Shown piece by piece: positions 1 to 8,993 of a DNA stretch of 64,000 nucleotides. Every line of letters begins with the position of its first letter. Position 1 is the first letter of the stretch. The notes under the pieces were generated by a model. That model ran no database searches, was not told where the DNA came from, and worked only from the letters and a program-made list of their open reading frames with translations. Where the stretch lies: assembly GCA_046328335.1 (NCBI GenBank), contig JAXLWU010000005.1:124001-188000 (forward strand), given 5' to 3'. The translations under genes and the position numbers were made by a program. The stretch is from JACCXM01 sp046328335. Lineage in GTDB: Bacteria; Chloroflexota; Chloroflexia; Thermomicrobiales; UBA6265.

Positions 1-1
1 C

Positions 2-229
2 GCACTCTACATCGACCACGACCAGGCCATGGTGCGGGCCACCAATCCGTACCTCGGGTACCCAACGATCGCGGTGGCGCTGGCCGCCGGCGGCCTGAGC
101 CAGGATGGGCCGCAAGACATGGCGATCGGCAGCACGATCTCCCTGCAACGCGGCCGCTACAAGCTGGTAGTCACCCGCCTGGCGGATGAACCGACGTTCA
201 AGAGTTTCTCGGTGCTGTACGAATCGTAG
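2..229 (+). CDS. C-terminal end of an unidentified protein (5' cut by window)
   Basis: An open frame runs in from the left edge and stops with TAG at 227-229, giving the last 75 residues of a protein. An in-frame ATG at 29 exists but has no ribosome binding site, and the frame is open upstream of it, so a truncated larger gene is more likely. The piece is rich in beta-strand-type residues and ends in FSVLYES. I do not recognise the family. It lies 48 bp before a Cys-rich Tat gene on the same strand. Confidence 0.5.
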   Translation, partial: ALYIDHDQAMVRATNPYLGYPTIAVALAAGGLSQDGPQDMAIGSTISLQRGRYKLVVTRLADEPTFKSFSVLYES

Positions 230-277
230 ACCGCGGCGGCACATGGCCTCGGACAAGGCGTGAACGGAGGAATAGTC

Positions 278-826
278 GTGGATGCTTCGCACTTCGATCG
301 TCTTGTGCAGAAGCTGGCCAAGAGTGGCAGCCGCCGTTGGCTGCTCCGCGCGCTCGCGATCGCTCCGCTTGTCGCCACGCTGACGCGGCCCAGTGGCGAG
401 AGCGAGGCCCGCAAGGGGTCCTATGCGGGTAGGCTCGGCGGCAGGCACGGCAAGAACCACCGTGGCCGAGAACACGATCACCGCAACCGCGACAAGCAGG
501 AACCCAACAACCCGCCGCCCCAGTCCCGCCCCCACGGCGTCTGCCGCCCCAATGGCGACCTCTGCGTCGGGCCGGATGCCAGATGCTGCGAGCATCTGAC
601 CTGCACGGCCTCGATCATCGGCGTCCCCTCCTGTCAGGCCGCCTGCCAGAGCGATGCCGACTGCGAGCGCATCTACCCCAACACGCAAACGGGTTGCCTG
701 GGCGACCCCTTCGGCTGCCCCTTCATCGAAGGTGGTAAGTGCTGTACGCGGGTGGTCTGCCTGCGCGACGCCGATTGCAAGAGGGGCTTCGAGTGCCGCG
801 GCGGCTTGTGCCGCCGCAAGGTTTGA
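278..826 (+). CDS. Cys-rich exported protein with extended Tat-like leader
   Basis: 182 residues from GTG 278. This start is chosen over the in-frame GTG at 260 because GGAGG (266-270) lies 7 bases upstream of 278, and because it aligns the N-terminus MDASHFDRLVQKL with other proteins in this window. A twin-arginine (SRRWLLRAL) and hydrophobic stretch suggest Tat export. A basic, Pro/Asn/His-rich linker follows, then about 100 residues with many Cys in C-x(n)-C patterns (DARCCEH, CQSDADCER, CLRDADCKRGFECRGGLC), resembling small disulfide-bonded Dickkopf/EGF-like modules. Folded, disulfide-rich cargo would suit Tat. Function unknown; probably cell surface. It belongs with the gene at 992 and others listed here. 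Confidence 0.75.
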   Translation: MDASHFDRLVQKLAKSGSRRWLLRALAIAPLVATLTRPSGESEARKGSYAGRLGGRHGKNHRGREHDHRNRDKQEPNNPPPQSRPHGVCRPNGDLCVGPDARCCEHLTCTASIIGVPSCQAACQSDADCERIYPNTQTGCLGDPFGCPFIEGGKCCTRVVCLRDADCKRGFECRGGLCRRKV

Positions 827-991
827 GCACCGGTGGCAGCCCGTGAATGTTCTTCGCCAATCGACTCAGGAAATCCCTGGGGGCTCGACATCGGAACCGT
901 CCCGCGCCGCGGCTGGTCGAGATGCCGGGAATCAAGACCCGAAGGGTCGGTGACGGTCGCGGCGCACAGAGCATAGAGAAAGGGAGCGGAC

Positions 992-1951
992 ATGGAACGA
1001 GACAGATTTGACCAAATTGCGCGTCTCTTCGGCGCCCGCTCGCGCCGCGATGCCCTCCGCCTTCTTGTCGCTGGCGCCTTGACCGGCGCGGTCGCGGGCG
1101 CCAACGACACCGCGGCGCGCCGCAAGAAGGACCGGCAGCACAGGAAAGGCAAGGCGGGCGCCGAAGAGGTTCAGCGGCGCTGTCCGAGTACGTGCAATGT
1201 CAATTGCAACACCAGGAAACTCGGTCCCGGTGTGAACCTGACGAAGTGCGACCTGAACGAGCGCATCCTCGACGGCGTCGATCTGCGCGGCAGCAACCTC
1301 ACCCAGGCCTGCTTCGCGCGAACGAGTCTGATCAACGCGAGTTTCCGCGGCGCCAATCTCTCTGGAACCTGTTTCTGCGGCTCCGATCTCTTCGGCGCCG
1401 ACTTCCGGGGCTCCAATGTGACGGCGGCGCAACTGGCCTGCGCCGCGGTCTATTGCAACACCATCCTGCCCAATGGCAAGCCAGCCGTGACCTGCGCGAA
1501 CGGCAAGACCTGCTGCGACGGCTTCTGCGTCGATACCCGCACCAGTACGGCCAATTGCGGCGCCTGTGGCAGACGGTGCCAGACCCCGCTCGATCCCTGC
1601 CTGGAGGCGGCGTGCGTGGCGGGACAGTGCGGCAGCGTTCCCGATCCCGACGGCACCGCCTGCGAGGTCAATGGGGAGACGGGGGTCTGCTGTGCCGCCG
1701 GCTCCGGCGCGACCTGCGTGGCCGGCACGATCTGTTGCTCCGATGCGCAGTGCGACCCCGGCGAGACCTGCTGCGGCGGTCTCTGCTACAACCTGAAACG
1801 TGACATCGCGCACTGCGGCGCCTGCGACACCGCCTGTCCGGAGCTTCAGTCCGACGCCTGTAGCGACGGCGTTTGCACCTGCGGCGGCGGTCCCGTCTGC
1901 TCCACTCAGCCATTCCAGGTCTGTCGCGGCGGGATGTGCGTGCACCTGTAG
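992..1951 (+). CDS. Tat-exported pentapeptide-repeat / Cys-rich protein
   Basis: 319 residues; start ATG preceded by AAGGGAG. The N-terminus MERDRFDQIARLFGARSRRDALRLL is the shared leader with a twin-arginine and hydrophobic core, followed by a basic tract (AARRKKDRQHRKGKA). Residues about 80-150 are pentapeptide repeats (LDGVDLRGSNL, ASFRGANLSGT, ADFRGSNV), predicting a right-handed quadrilateral beta-helix. The rest is Cys-rich with repeated units of the type CCDGFCVDT..ANCGACGRRC and CCGGLCYN..AHCGACDTAC. This unit recurs in the proteins at 22581 and 41442. Probably a secreted or surface structural protein; the molecular role is unknown. Confidence 0.8.
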   Translation: MERDRFDQIARLFGARSRRDALRLLVAGALTGAVAGANDTAARRKKDRQHRKGKAGAEEVQRRCPSTCNVNCNTRKLGPGVNLTKCDLNERILDGVDLRGSNLTQACFARTSLINASFRGANLSGTCFCGSDLFGADFRGSNVTAAQLACAAVYCNTILPNGKPAVTCANGKTCCDGFCVDTRTSTANCGACGRRCQTPLDPCLEAACVAGQCGSVPDPDGTACEVNGETGVCCAAGSGATCVAGTICCSDAQCDPGETCCGGLCYNLKRDIAHCGACDTACPELQSDACSDGVCTCGGGPVCSTQPFQVCRGGMCVHL

Positions 1952-1980
1952 GAACCGGCGTTGCCCGAGTAAATCGTCTT

Positions 1981-2028
1981 GCGCCTCTGCCCCGGGCCGG
2001 GTCTCCCCCGATTCCGGGGCAGGGGCGC
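1981..2028. terminator. Strong stem-loop, probable terminator
   Basis: A 15-bp stem (1981-1995 pairing with 2014-2028, one G-T wobble) closes an 18-base loop 29 bp after the stop of the pentapeptide-repeat gene. There is no clear T-run, so it may act as a Rho-assisted terminator or mRNA-stabilising hairpin. Confidence 0.5.
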
Positions 2029-2064
2029 GCATAATGGGGGTCATGCCGTGCCGGCGCGAGGCCT

Positions 2065-2133
2065 CTTGTCGCTCCAGACCACGGCGAACGCCGAGGTCCC
2101 TCCTGCGGTCGGGACGACACGATCTCGGCGTGT
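2065..2133. repeat. Short copy of the GTCGTGTCGT inverted-repeat element
   Basis: The right arm (2090-2133; CCGAGGTCCCTCCTGCGGTC then GGGACGACACGA) matches the right arms at 8960, 50490 and 56492. The left arm (about 2065-2089) is degenerate and the middle is missing. It lies just before the BNR-repeat gene. Confidence 0.5.
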
Positions 2134-2232
2134 TGCGGGAGACTCCGCTCTGGCGCTGATCTTGCCAGCCACCGTACCCTATGCCATCGTGAGGTTTGCG
2201 ACGGGGAGATTTGCACGGAGGGGAACCGAGTC

Positions 2233-5200
2233 ATGTCCGACGCCGACGAACTCGACGTGAACGGCCTGCTGCGCTGGCGCTGCATCGGTCCCTTCCGCGC
2301 CGGCCGCGTGGTGGCGGTGACCGGCACCGCGCACGATCCGCACACCTATTACTTCGGGGCCGTGGCGGGCGGCGTCTGGAAGACGACCGACGGCGGCACC
2401 TACTGGCGCCCGATCTCCGGCGACTTCTTCCGCACCTCGTCGATCGGCGCCCTGGCGGTGGCCCCCTCTGATCCCAATGTGATCTACGCCGGCACCGGCG
2501 AGACGACCATCCGCATCGATGTCTCCTACGGCGATGGCGTCTACAAATCGACCGACGCCGGCCGCACCTGGCGCCACGTCGGGCTTGCCGAGACCCGCCA
2601 GATCGGCAAGATCCGCGTCCACCCGGAGAATCCCGATACCGTCTGGGTGGCGGCCTTCGGGCACGCCTTCGGGCCGAACAACGAGCGCGGGGTCTACAAG
2701 AGCGAGGATGGCGGCGCCACCTGGCGGCAAGTCCTCTTTGTCAGCGACAAGGCCGGCGCGGTCGATCTCTCCCTCGACGAGACGAATCCGCGCATTCTTT
2801 ACGCCGCCGTCTGGGAAGCGCACCGCTCCTTCTGGCAGATCAGCAGCGGCGGTCCTGGTAGCGGTCTCTGGCGCAGCGTCGACGGCGGCGAGACCTGGGA
2901 AGCGCTCACCCAGCGCCCCGGTCTGCCGCCCGGAACGCTCGGCAAACTCGGTGTCGCCGCCTCACCAGCCAAGCCGGGGCGGGTCTGGGCCCTCGTCGAG
3001 CACGCCACCGCCGGGGGGCTCTACCGCTCCGATGACTACGGCGAGCGCTGGGAGCGGGTCGGCGAGGCGCACGAGCTGGTCACCCGCGCCTGGTACTACA
3101 TCCACGTCACCGCCGATCCGGTCGAACCCGATACGGTGTACGTCAACAACTTCAAGTTCTGGCGCAGCCGGGACGGCGGCAAGACCTTTGTCGAGATTGC
3201 CACGCCCCACGGCGACAACCACGATCTCTGGATCGATCCCCGCGACAACCGGCGCATGATCCAGGGGAACGACGGCGGCGCCAACGTCTCCGTCAACGGC
3301 GGCTACTCCTGGTCGAGCACCTTCAACCAACCGACCGCCCAGTTCTATCACCTCGCGGTGGACAACCGCGATCCGTACGTCGTCTACGGCACCCAGCAGG
3401 ACAACACCAGCATCGCCGTCCCCAGCGCCACCAATCATGGGGCCATCACCTGGGGCGATTGCTTCATCGCCGGCTCCGGCGAAAGCGGCTACATCGCCGT
3501 CCGCCCGGACGATGCGGAGATCGTCTACGTGGGAGCCATCGGCTCCTCGCCCGGTGGTGGCAATTCGTTGCAGCGCTTCGATCGCCGCCTCGATCAGATT
3601 CGCCTCATCACCACCTGGCCGGAGGATATGGGCGGCTACGGCGCGGGCGAGCACAAGTACCGCTTCGCCTGGACCTACCCCATCGTCATCTCCCCGCACG
3701 ATCCCAATACCCTCTATGTCACCGGCAACCGCGTCTTCCGCACCACCGATGAGGGCCAGCACTGGGAGGCGATCAGCCCCGATCTCACCCGCGCCGATCC
3801 CGCCACCCTGGAACCGACCGGTGGCCCGGTCAACCGCGACTCGATCGGCGCCGAGACCTTCGCCACCGTCTTTGCCTTCGCCGAGTCCCCTCATCAGGCT
3901 GGGCTCTTCTGGGCGGGCAGCGACGATGGCCGGCTGCACCTCAGCCGCGACAACGGCGCGAACTGGGACGAGATCACCCCGCCCGATCTGCCGGAGTGGT
4001 CGCTCATCTCCTGCATCGAACTCTCGCCGTTCGATGCGGCCACTGCCTATGTCGCCGCCACTCGCTACAAGGTCGACGACTACCGGCCGTACCTCTACGT
4101 CACCCGCGATGAGGGCGCGCACTGGTCGCGCATCGACAGCGGCATTCCGGAGGACGATTTCACCCGCGTCATTCGCGTCGATCCCACCCGGCGCGGCCTT
4201 CTCTATGCCGGCACTGAGACTGGGGTCTACGTCTCCTTCGACGACGGTGCGCACTGGCAGCGGCTGGAGCTGAACCTGCCGGTCACCCCAATCCACGATT
4301 TGCTCGTTGCCGGCAGCGATCTCGTGGCCGGCACCCACGGCCGCTCGATCTGGATCCTCGATGACCTCACGCCGCTGCGCACCCTGGCCGCGGGCATCCC
4401 CGCCGGCGAGCCGTATCTCTTCCCGCCGCGGGAGACGAAACGGGTGCCGGCCATGTTCGACTGGACCGACGACGTCGCCGGGAGCGTCAGTTACCTCTCC
4501 GTCCGTCCCGGCGGCTACACCGCCGACACTACGCCGGAGGGGGAGACCGTTCGCACCTATCTCGATGTCGGCGAAAACCCGCCGGCTGGCGTGGTGATCA
4601 CCTATCGCCTGGAGGCGACGCCGGAGGAGCCGTTGCGGTTGACCATCCACAACGCGGCGGGCGAGGAGATGCGCGCCTTCACCAGCCGCACCGCGGACGA
4701 TCCGCTCCCCGCCAAGGAACTGCGCGCGCCAGCGCGGGCCGGGTGGAACCGGTTCGTCTGGGACATGCGTCATGCTCCGGCGCCAAAGGTGGAAGGCGCC
4801 GATCCGCCAAGCAAGGACACCTTTGCCGGTCCATTGGTGGCGCCAGGGGAATACCGTGTCACCCTCGCCCTCGGCGAGCGAGAGTTGACGCAATCGTTCC
4901 GGATCGTCATGCCGAAGGACGTCACCACCAGCCAGGCCGAGCTCGAGGCCCAACAGGCGGTATCGCTGCGCATCCACGAGGAAGTCACGCGGACGGTGCG
5001 GGCGATCAACCAGATGCGCGATCTGCGAGCCCAACTCGACGGCTGGGCGAAGCGCACCCGCGAGCGGGAGGGTGGCGCGGAGATCGCCGCCGCGGCGGAC
5101 ACGCTGCGCGATGCGGTGCTGGAGATCGAGAAGACGCTGCTGGTGCCCGATCTGCGCTCCTCCTGGGAGGCGTACAACTACGGCACCAAACTGCTCGGCA

Positions 5201-5394
5201 AACTGACCAGCCTCGCCGCCGATGTCGGGCTTGGCGATTACCCGCCGACCACCGCGGCCGAAGAGCACCTGGACGAACTGAAGGGGAAGATCGACACGCA
5301 ACTCGCCCGCTTCGCGACGTTGCAGCGCGACGACCTCGCCGCCTTCAACGCGCGAGTCGCGGCGGGAAATCTGGGGGCGGTGGTGCCGGGCTGA
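2233..5394 (+). CDS. BNR/sortilin (VPS10)-like beta-propeller protein
   Basis: 1053 residues; ATG 2233 has GGAGGGG at 2217-2223. About nine Asp-box (BNR) motifs of the form S/T-x-D-x-G-x-x-W are spread over residues about 80-700: KSTDAGRTW, KSEDGGATW, RSVDGGETW, RSDDYGERW, RSRDGGKTF, RTTDEGQHW, LSRDNGANW, VTRDEGAHW, VSFDDGAHW. This predicts one or two large beta-propellers as in sortilin/VPS10 and glycosyl-hydrolase-like 'exo-alpha-sialidase' families. A beta-sandwich-like section (about 750-900) and a helical C-terminus (about 910-1050) follow. No signal peptide is visible and no catalytic sialidase arginine triad can be identified, so the enzyme name is not supported. Substrate unknown. It stands alone. 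Confidence 0.8.
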   Translation: MSDADELDVNGLLRWRCIGPFRAGRVVAVTGTAHDPHTYYFGAVAGGVWKTTDGGTYWRPISGDFFRTSSIGALAVAPSDPNVIYAGTGETTIRIDVSYGDGVYKSTDAGRTWRHVGLAETRQIGKIRVHPENPDTVWVAAFGHAFGPNNERGVYKSEDGGATWRQVLFVSDKAGAVDLSLDETNPRILYAAVWEAHRSFWQISSGGPGSGLWRSVDGGETWEALTQRPGLPPGTLGKLGVAASPAKPGRVWALVEHATAGGLYRSDDYGERWERVGEAHELVTRAWYYIHVTADPVEPDTVYVNNFKFWRSRDGGKTFVEIATPHGDNHDLWIDPRDNRRMIQGNDGGANVSVNGGYSWSSTFNQPTAQFYHLAVDNRDPYVVYGTQQDNTSIAVPSATNHGAITWGDCFIAGSGESGYIAVRPDDAEIVYVGAIGSSPGGGNSLQRFDRRLDQIRLITTWPEDMGGYGAGEHKYRFAWTYPIVISPHDPNTLYVTGNRVFRTTDEGQHWEAISPDLTRADPATLEPTGGPVNRDSIGAETFATVFAFAESPHQAGLFWAGSDDGRLHLSRDNGANWDEITPPDLPEWSLISCIELSPFDAATAYVAATRYKVDDYRPYLYVTRDEGAHWSRIDSGIPEDDFTRVIRVDPTRRGLLYAGTETGVYVSFDDGAHWQRLELNLPVTPIHDLLVAGSDLVAGTHGRSIWILDDLTPLRTLAAGIPAGEPYLFPPRETKRVPAMFDWTDDVAGSVSYLSVRPGGYTADTTPEGETVRTYLDVGENPPAGVVITYRLEATPEEPLRLTIHNAAGEEMRAFTSRTADDPLPAKELRAPARAGWNRFVWDMRHAPAPKVEGADPPSKDTFAGPLVAPGEYRVTLALGERELTQSFRIVMPKDVTTSQAELEAQQAVSLRIHEEVTRTVRAINQMRDLRAQLDGWAKRTREREGGAEIAAAADTLRDAVLEIEKTLLVPDLRSSWEAYNYGTKLLGKLTSLAADVGLGDYPPTTAAEEHLDELKGKIDTQLARFATLQRDDLAAFNARVAAGNLGAVVPG

Positions 5395-5538
5395 ACTGGA
5401 ATTCGGGCGAAGACTGCCGCTTTCACTTCGGCCCGTTATGCCGCGAACTTCTCTCCCATCGGAATGGAGCCAAGGGAAGAGAAGGTGAAGTGAGGGCCAG
5501 CGCCGCCAGGAAGCAGTGGTCATCAACCGCAAACGGTA

Positions 5539-6012
5539 TTAGAACGTCCACCCTTCGGCCCGCATGACATCGAGGATATGCATGTGGGGCACCCCTAAAG
5601 CCGCGCACATTTGCGGAACTTTAGGGAAGGTCTGGGCAGTACCGACCTCTTCACTGACGACACAGAGCGTCCGCGTGATGGCAAGGGAGACCACCCAGGG
5701 ATCCGCACGATGCTCCGTCGTGGTCGTGTAGTTCGCCAGGGGAAACCTTGCGGCAATCTGCTGCACGGCACGGACTTGGCCGGCATCCGCAGCCACGCAC
5801 AATCCGGTCTTACGGGAAGCCGCCCAGGCCGTTAGCGGGTCAGTACCACGGTGAATCTCGTTCCACACTTCCTCATGCGGAAACAAGACGTTCCTCGCCA
5901 ACAAGTCGTCAAGCGCTTGCCACAGCGATGGGAACACATCGATGGGGTAGATGTGGCGGCAGCGAATGAGCGAGCTGGAGTCGATGGAATACCCATTGCC
6001 ACCAGCACCCAT
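5539..6012 (-). CDS. DUF4411-type PIN-like protein, likely toxin
   Basis: 157 residues. The N-terminus YSIDSSSLIRCRHIYPIDVF, the acidic residues in FPHEEVWNEI, the ADPWVVSLA segment and the ending LGVPHMHILDVMRAEGWTF fit the DUF4411 branch of PIN-fold proteins, where clustered Asp/Glu bind metal for RNA cleavage. Its ATG at 6012-6010 overlaps the TGA (6014-6012) of the upstream XRE-ImmA gene as TGATG, so the two are translationally coupled. In this family the pairing is typical of toxin-antitoxin-like modules. RNase activity is inferred from the fold only. Confidence 0.8.
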   Translation of the reverse strand: MGAGGNGYSIDSSSLIRCRHIYPIDVFPSLWQALDDLLARNVLFPHEEVWNEIHRGTDPLTAWAASRKTGLCVAADAGQVRAVQQIAARFPLANYTTTTEHRADPWVVSLAITRTLCVVSEEVGTAQTFPKVPQMCAALGVPHMHILDVMRAEGWTF

Positions 6013-7184
6013 CAGGCCACGCCTGCCCTCGCGACGAGCTCGGGGATGTTCTGGGGCTTGGTGTTCAAGTAGGTGCTGAGGTCGGGCTCCGACACCTCGC
6101 CGCGCTCGTAGGCCCGCCAGACGACCGCGATGTAGCGCCGACTCATGTTACGAATCTGCTCGTTGGAATACGTCAAGTAACCAGCATTCTCGCGCCGCTG
6201 TGCCCGGTACTGCTCCAGGAACACTGGCCGACGCGCACGGTACTCTTCGCGAGGCGCGAGGTTGAGGGTCACCAACCGAACGAGCATCGCCTCTGCACTG
6301 ACACCAAACCTCCCCGCCAGCGCGCGCAAGTCATCGTTCGACCAATAGCCCTCTTCCCGGTTAGTGACGGCCTCGAGCACCACATTCTTTGGCATGAGGA
6401 CAGCAGCCGCAACGCTGTTGCAGTACCACTCGAGGCGGCGGCCTTCAGGTTCAACCAAAGGGGTTGGCGCGTCCTCGAGATCGCACATGGCTCCGCGGTG
6501 GAGCAAGATGTGCGTCACCTCGTGCAGGAGCGTAAAGAGCTTGGCTCTCGGGGGTTCAGCACCGTTGATCGCAATGACCGGAAGCGGATAGCGACCGATC
6601 GAGAAGCCCCGTGCCTCCTCGATCGACACGTCGGACATCTGCGTGACGAGGATTCCCCGCGCTTCCACTTGGCCGATCCAAGTATTGAGGTGGTCGTACG
6701 GACTGTTAGATCGGACCTGAGGCGGGGCAAGCCACTCGCGAACGCGCTGCGCCGCTGTCTCCGCATCGATTCCCATGGTGAGGTGGAGATCGATCTCCGG
6801 TATCGGTTCTTCCCCTTCTGCCCCGGCGGCGAGGTCGAGCATGACTTCCCGCTGCCCTACCGCCCTCCGGTACGCGCGGTTGAGCGCGGGGGACCATGCC
6901 CGGCTCTCCCCTGCATGGATGACCCGGAAGTCCGGAATGGTCTCTTCTTGACGTGGGGGCTCCGGTAGGAAGAATGCGATTAGGGGGCGATCATAGTGCT
7001 TCGCCATCTGCCGGAGTTTTGCCATCGTGACCGGCTGGGAGCCATCCTCCATTGCGGCAAGCGTTGCCGACTTGATCCCCAGTCTCTTCGCTGCGACCTC
7101 CAGCGGGAAGCCCATGCTTTCGCGCGCCCAGGCGAGCACACCGGGCGCGACATCGATCGTGAGTTTGGATTTGGCAGGTTTCAC
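6012..7184 (-). CDS. XRE helix-turn-helix plus ImmA/IrrE-type metallopeptidase
   Basis: 390 residues from GTG 7184. Residues about 10-70 form an XRE helix-turn-helix (VAAKRLGIKSATLAAMEDG). The middle and C-terminal part is an ImmA/IrrE-like zinc peptidase domain with the HExxH motif in TLLHEVTHILLHRG. Such proteins either cleave a partner repressor or act as repressor/antitoxin; IrrE of Deinococcus cleaves DdrO after DNA damage. It is cotranscribed with the DUF4411 gene by a TGATG overlap. An 18-bp palindrome resembling a LexA box lies 126 bp upstream (7310-7327). Whether this protein is antitoxin, protease sensor or both cannot be told from sequence. Confidence 0.85.
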   Translation of the reverse strand: MKPAKSKLTIDVAPGVLAWARESMGFPLEVAAKRLGIKSATLAAMEDGSQPVTMAKLRQMAKHYDRPLIAFFLPEPPRQEETIPDFRVIHAGESRAWSPALNRAYRRAVGQREVMLDLAAGAEGEEPIPEIDLHLTMGIDAETAAQRVREWLAPPQVRSNSPYDHLNTWIGQVEARGILVTQMSDVSIEEARGFSIGRYPLPVIAINGAEPPRAKLFTLLHEVTHILLHRGAMCDLEDAPTPLVEPEGRRLEWYCNSVAAAVLMPKNVVLEAVTNREEGYWSNDDLRALAGRFGVSAEAMLVRLVTLNLAPREEYRARRPVFLEQYRAQRRENAGYLTYSNEQIRNMSRRYIAVVWRAYERGEVSEPDLSTYLNTKPQNIPELVARAGVA

Positions 7185-7655
7185 GATTGCGCTCCGGTTC
7201 GGAGATGCCTCGGCAACTAGCGTATCACTTCAACGCGCCCTGGGTTGCGATACGCCAGAGATCGATCGCTGCCAACTTACCTCAGACTCCATCATCCCAG
7301 ATCGAAGGTATAGAACATAGGTTCTATTCGGCGAAACTCGACCCGACACCGCGAACATCAGTCCTATCTGTCAGCGACGGCTAGAATTTGGCAGAAATTG
7401 ACGACTGAGGTTGTACTGAGCTTTTGTCCATTACATGAAATGACATATCTTGATCCGACTTTCCGGAAAGACTAATTGCTCTGCTCAGGCTCATCAGGGA
7501 TAAAGGCCTGCAATTCTTCACCAACCGTGCTACGCTCCCGCGCCGTGCCTGGGCGTCAAGACCTGCCCGGGAACAGCGGCCGAGGCCGGATGCGGCGCAT
7601 ACAGGTGTGAATGCCAACCCGTCCGCGCCTCATGGATGAGGAGAGAGGACGGGGT
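7185..7655. other. Intergenic regulatory gap between divergent operons
   Basis: About 470 bp, clearly less GC-rich than the surroundings, between the minus-strand XRE-ImmA operon and the plus-strand lipoprotein gene. It holds the palindrome at 7310-7327 and a 12-bp perfect palindrome CTTTCCGGAAAG at 7459-7470. No convincing gene is seen; short frames here lack ribosome binding sites. Promoters for both sides probably lie here, but I could not assign a -35/-10 pair with confidence. Confidence 0.45.
7310..7327. promoter_or_regulatory. SOS-box-like palindrome upstream of the XRE-ImmA/DUF4411 operon
   Basis: Perfect 7-bp arms ATAGAAC and GTTCTAT separated by ATAG; the core GAAC-N4-GTTC equals the LexA box core known from Gram-positive bacteria. 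It sits 126 bp upstream of the GTG at 7184 in a locally AT-richer gap. It could be bound by LexA or be the XRE protein's own operator. Confidence 0.5.
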
Positions 7656-8408
7656 ATGAATCTCTGGTTGCGCCGCGCCACCACGGGCGCGGGATTGACA
7701 CTGCTGCTCGCCGTTGGCCTGACCGCCTGTGGCGGTTCCGCGCCCGCGCCGACCAGCGCGCCGGCAACGACCGTTTCCGCGCCAACCACCGCCGCGACCG
7801 AACCGGCAACCTCCAGTGAAACGGCATCGCCCGCGGCGGCGACATCGTCGTCATCGTCATCTTCCGCGGCAGCATCGCCGGTGGTGGCGGAGGCGTCTCC
7901 GATGGCGGCATCCGCCGTGGTCGCGTCCCCGATGGCGGCGATGGCATCCCCGGTGGCGATGGCCACGCCAGTCGCGGCCGGGTCAGCCTCGGTCACCAAG
8001 ACGCCCAATCCGGAGCGCGCCCTCTCGCGTGACTGCGAGGGGTATGTCGCCTGGATGAACGATACCCAGGTGAAAGCCGATCTCGAGAAGGCCTCGCTCT
8101 GGCCCGAAGTCGTCGCTGCCGCCGAACAGGCCGCCAACGGCGGCACCGTCGATGCCAAGAAGATGGAGCAGGATGCCCAGGCGATGGAGGATATCGCGCC
8201 CCGCCTGCGCACCAGCGACGAAAACTACGACGTCAATGAGATGGGGCACCTGGCCGCCAAGGCGATGGGCCTCGCCAAGCACATGGCCGACGCGCTGGCG
8301 CAGTCGGACATCGACAAGAACGCGGTTGCGACCGACCTGGCGGAGCTCAAGACCGCCATCGACGCGTACCAGAAAGAGGCCACGTCGCGCGCGGAGAATT
8401 GCTCCTGA
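7656..8408 (+). CDS. Putative lipoprotein with Ser/Thr/Ala/Pro linker
   Basis: 250 residues from ATG 7656, chosen because GAGGAGAGAGGAC lies just upstream; an earlier GTG at 7611 lacks this. The signal ends in a lipobox (GLTAC, Cys about residue 25), so the mature protein should be lipid-anchored. Residues about 26-125 are a low-complexity Ala/Ser/Thr/Pro/Val linker, as in wall-spanning stalks. The C-terminal 120 residues form an Ala-rich, probably helical domain with two Cys (SRDCEGY and the final ENCS) that may form a disulfide. Family not recognised. The small gene at 8445 follows by 36 bp and may be cotranscribed. Confidence 0.75.
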   Translation: MNLWLRRATTGAGLTLLLAVGLTACGGSAPAPTSAPATTVSAPTTAATEPATSSETASPAAATSSSSSSSAAASPVVAEASPMAASAVVASPMAAMASPVAMATPVAAGSASVTKTPNPERALSRDCEGYVAWMNDTQVKADLEKASLWPEVVAAAEQAANGGTVDAKKMEQDAQAMEDIAPRLRTSDENYDVNEMGHLAAKAMGLAKHMADALAQSDIDKNAVATDLAELKTAIDAYQKEATSRAENCS

Positions 8409-8444
8409 GCGGAGTCTCCGGGCGCCGCGTTCCGGGGTAGCCAG

Positions 8445-8828
8445 ATGACGGAGGACGCGCCGCGCCCGGCCGACATCTGCCGCCAGCTGGCCGAGGCGAT
8501 GGGCGCGAGCGAGGGGCGCCGCGCCCGGCGCAAGCGGGACACCACGCCCGACGCGTTGGGAATGGGGATCAAACGGTCACTGCTCGATGCAGCGGCCGCC
8601 GCTGATCCCGATCCGGACGCGTTCGAGGCGTGGTTGTTCCGCCAGGTGCAGGACGCCGGGCAGCTGAGCGGCGCCACCCGCGCCATGGCCCTGCAGATTC
8701 TCGACGAATGGCAATTCGCCCTCGCCTCCGGCGGTTTCCGGCAATGGCTGGCATCCGGCGCCCCGAGCGACGATGCCGGGAGCGGATTGTCCTCGTCAGA
8801 ACACGGACCAGAGCGGCACGGAGCATGA
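8445..8828 (+). CDS. Small hypothetical protein
   Basis: 127 residues from ATG 8445 with only a weak ribosome binding site. No membrane segment or signal is visible. The N-terminal half is charged (GRRARRKRDTTPD); residues 45-100 look helical (DAFEAWLFRQVQDAG, ATRAMALQILDEWQFAL); the C-terminus is low-complexity. Not recognised. It follows the lipoprotein gene by 36 bp on the same strand. Confidence 0.5.
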   Translation: MTEDAPRPADICRQLAEAMGASEGRRARRKRDTTPDALGMGIKRSLLDAAAAADPDPDAFEAWLFRQVQDAGQLSGATRAMALQILDEWQFALASGGFRQWLASGAPSDDAGSGLSSSEHGPERHGA

Positions 8829-8850
8829 TCGCGTCCCGGGCGCACGCGCA

Positions 8851-8993
8851 AACGTGGTGTCGTCCCGAGGGGCGAGGGACCTCGTCGTTCGGGTCGGCCA
8901 CCTCGGACGACGAGATCTCTCCCGTTGCTTTGGAAGGAATCCATGTCTACGGGACCATGCCGAGGTCCCTCTTGCGGTTGGGACGACACGACT
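8851..8993. repeat. MITE-like inverted-repeat element (GTGTCGTCCCGA family)
   Basis: Left arm about 8851-8884 (GTGTCGTCCCGAGGGGCGAG, then GGACCTCG) is nearly the reverse complement of the right arm 8960-8993 (CCGAGGTCCCTCTTGCGGTT, then GGGACGACACGA), with about 75 bp between. Related copies are at 50428-50523 and 56431-56526, and a short one at 2065-2133. There is no coding capacity, which fits a non-autonomous palindromic element. Confidence 0.65.

Noticed and set aside
2233..5394. Sialidase activity
   Set aside because: Asp-boxes are structural; I could not find the catalytic Arg triad, Tyr/Glu pair or a signal peptide.
2962..5532. 856-residue open frame on the minus strand
   Set aside because: It lies antisense to the whole BNR/sortilin-like gene, whose frame has clear Asp-box motifs and a ribosome binding site. 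High-GC codon bias keeps the antisense frame open.
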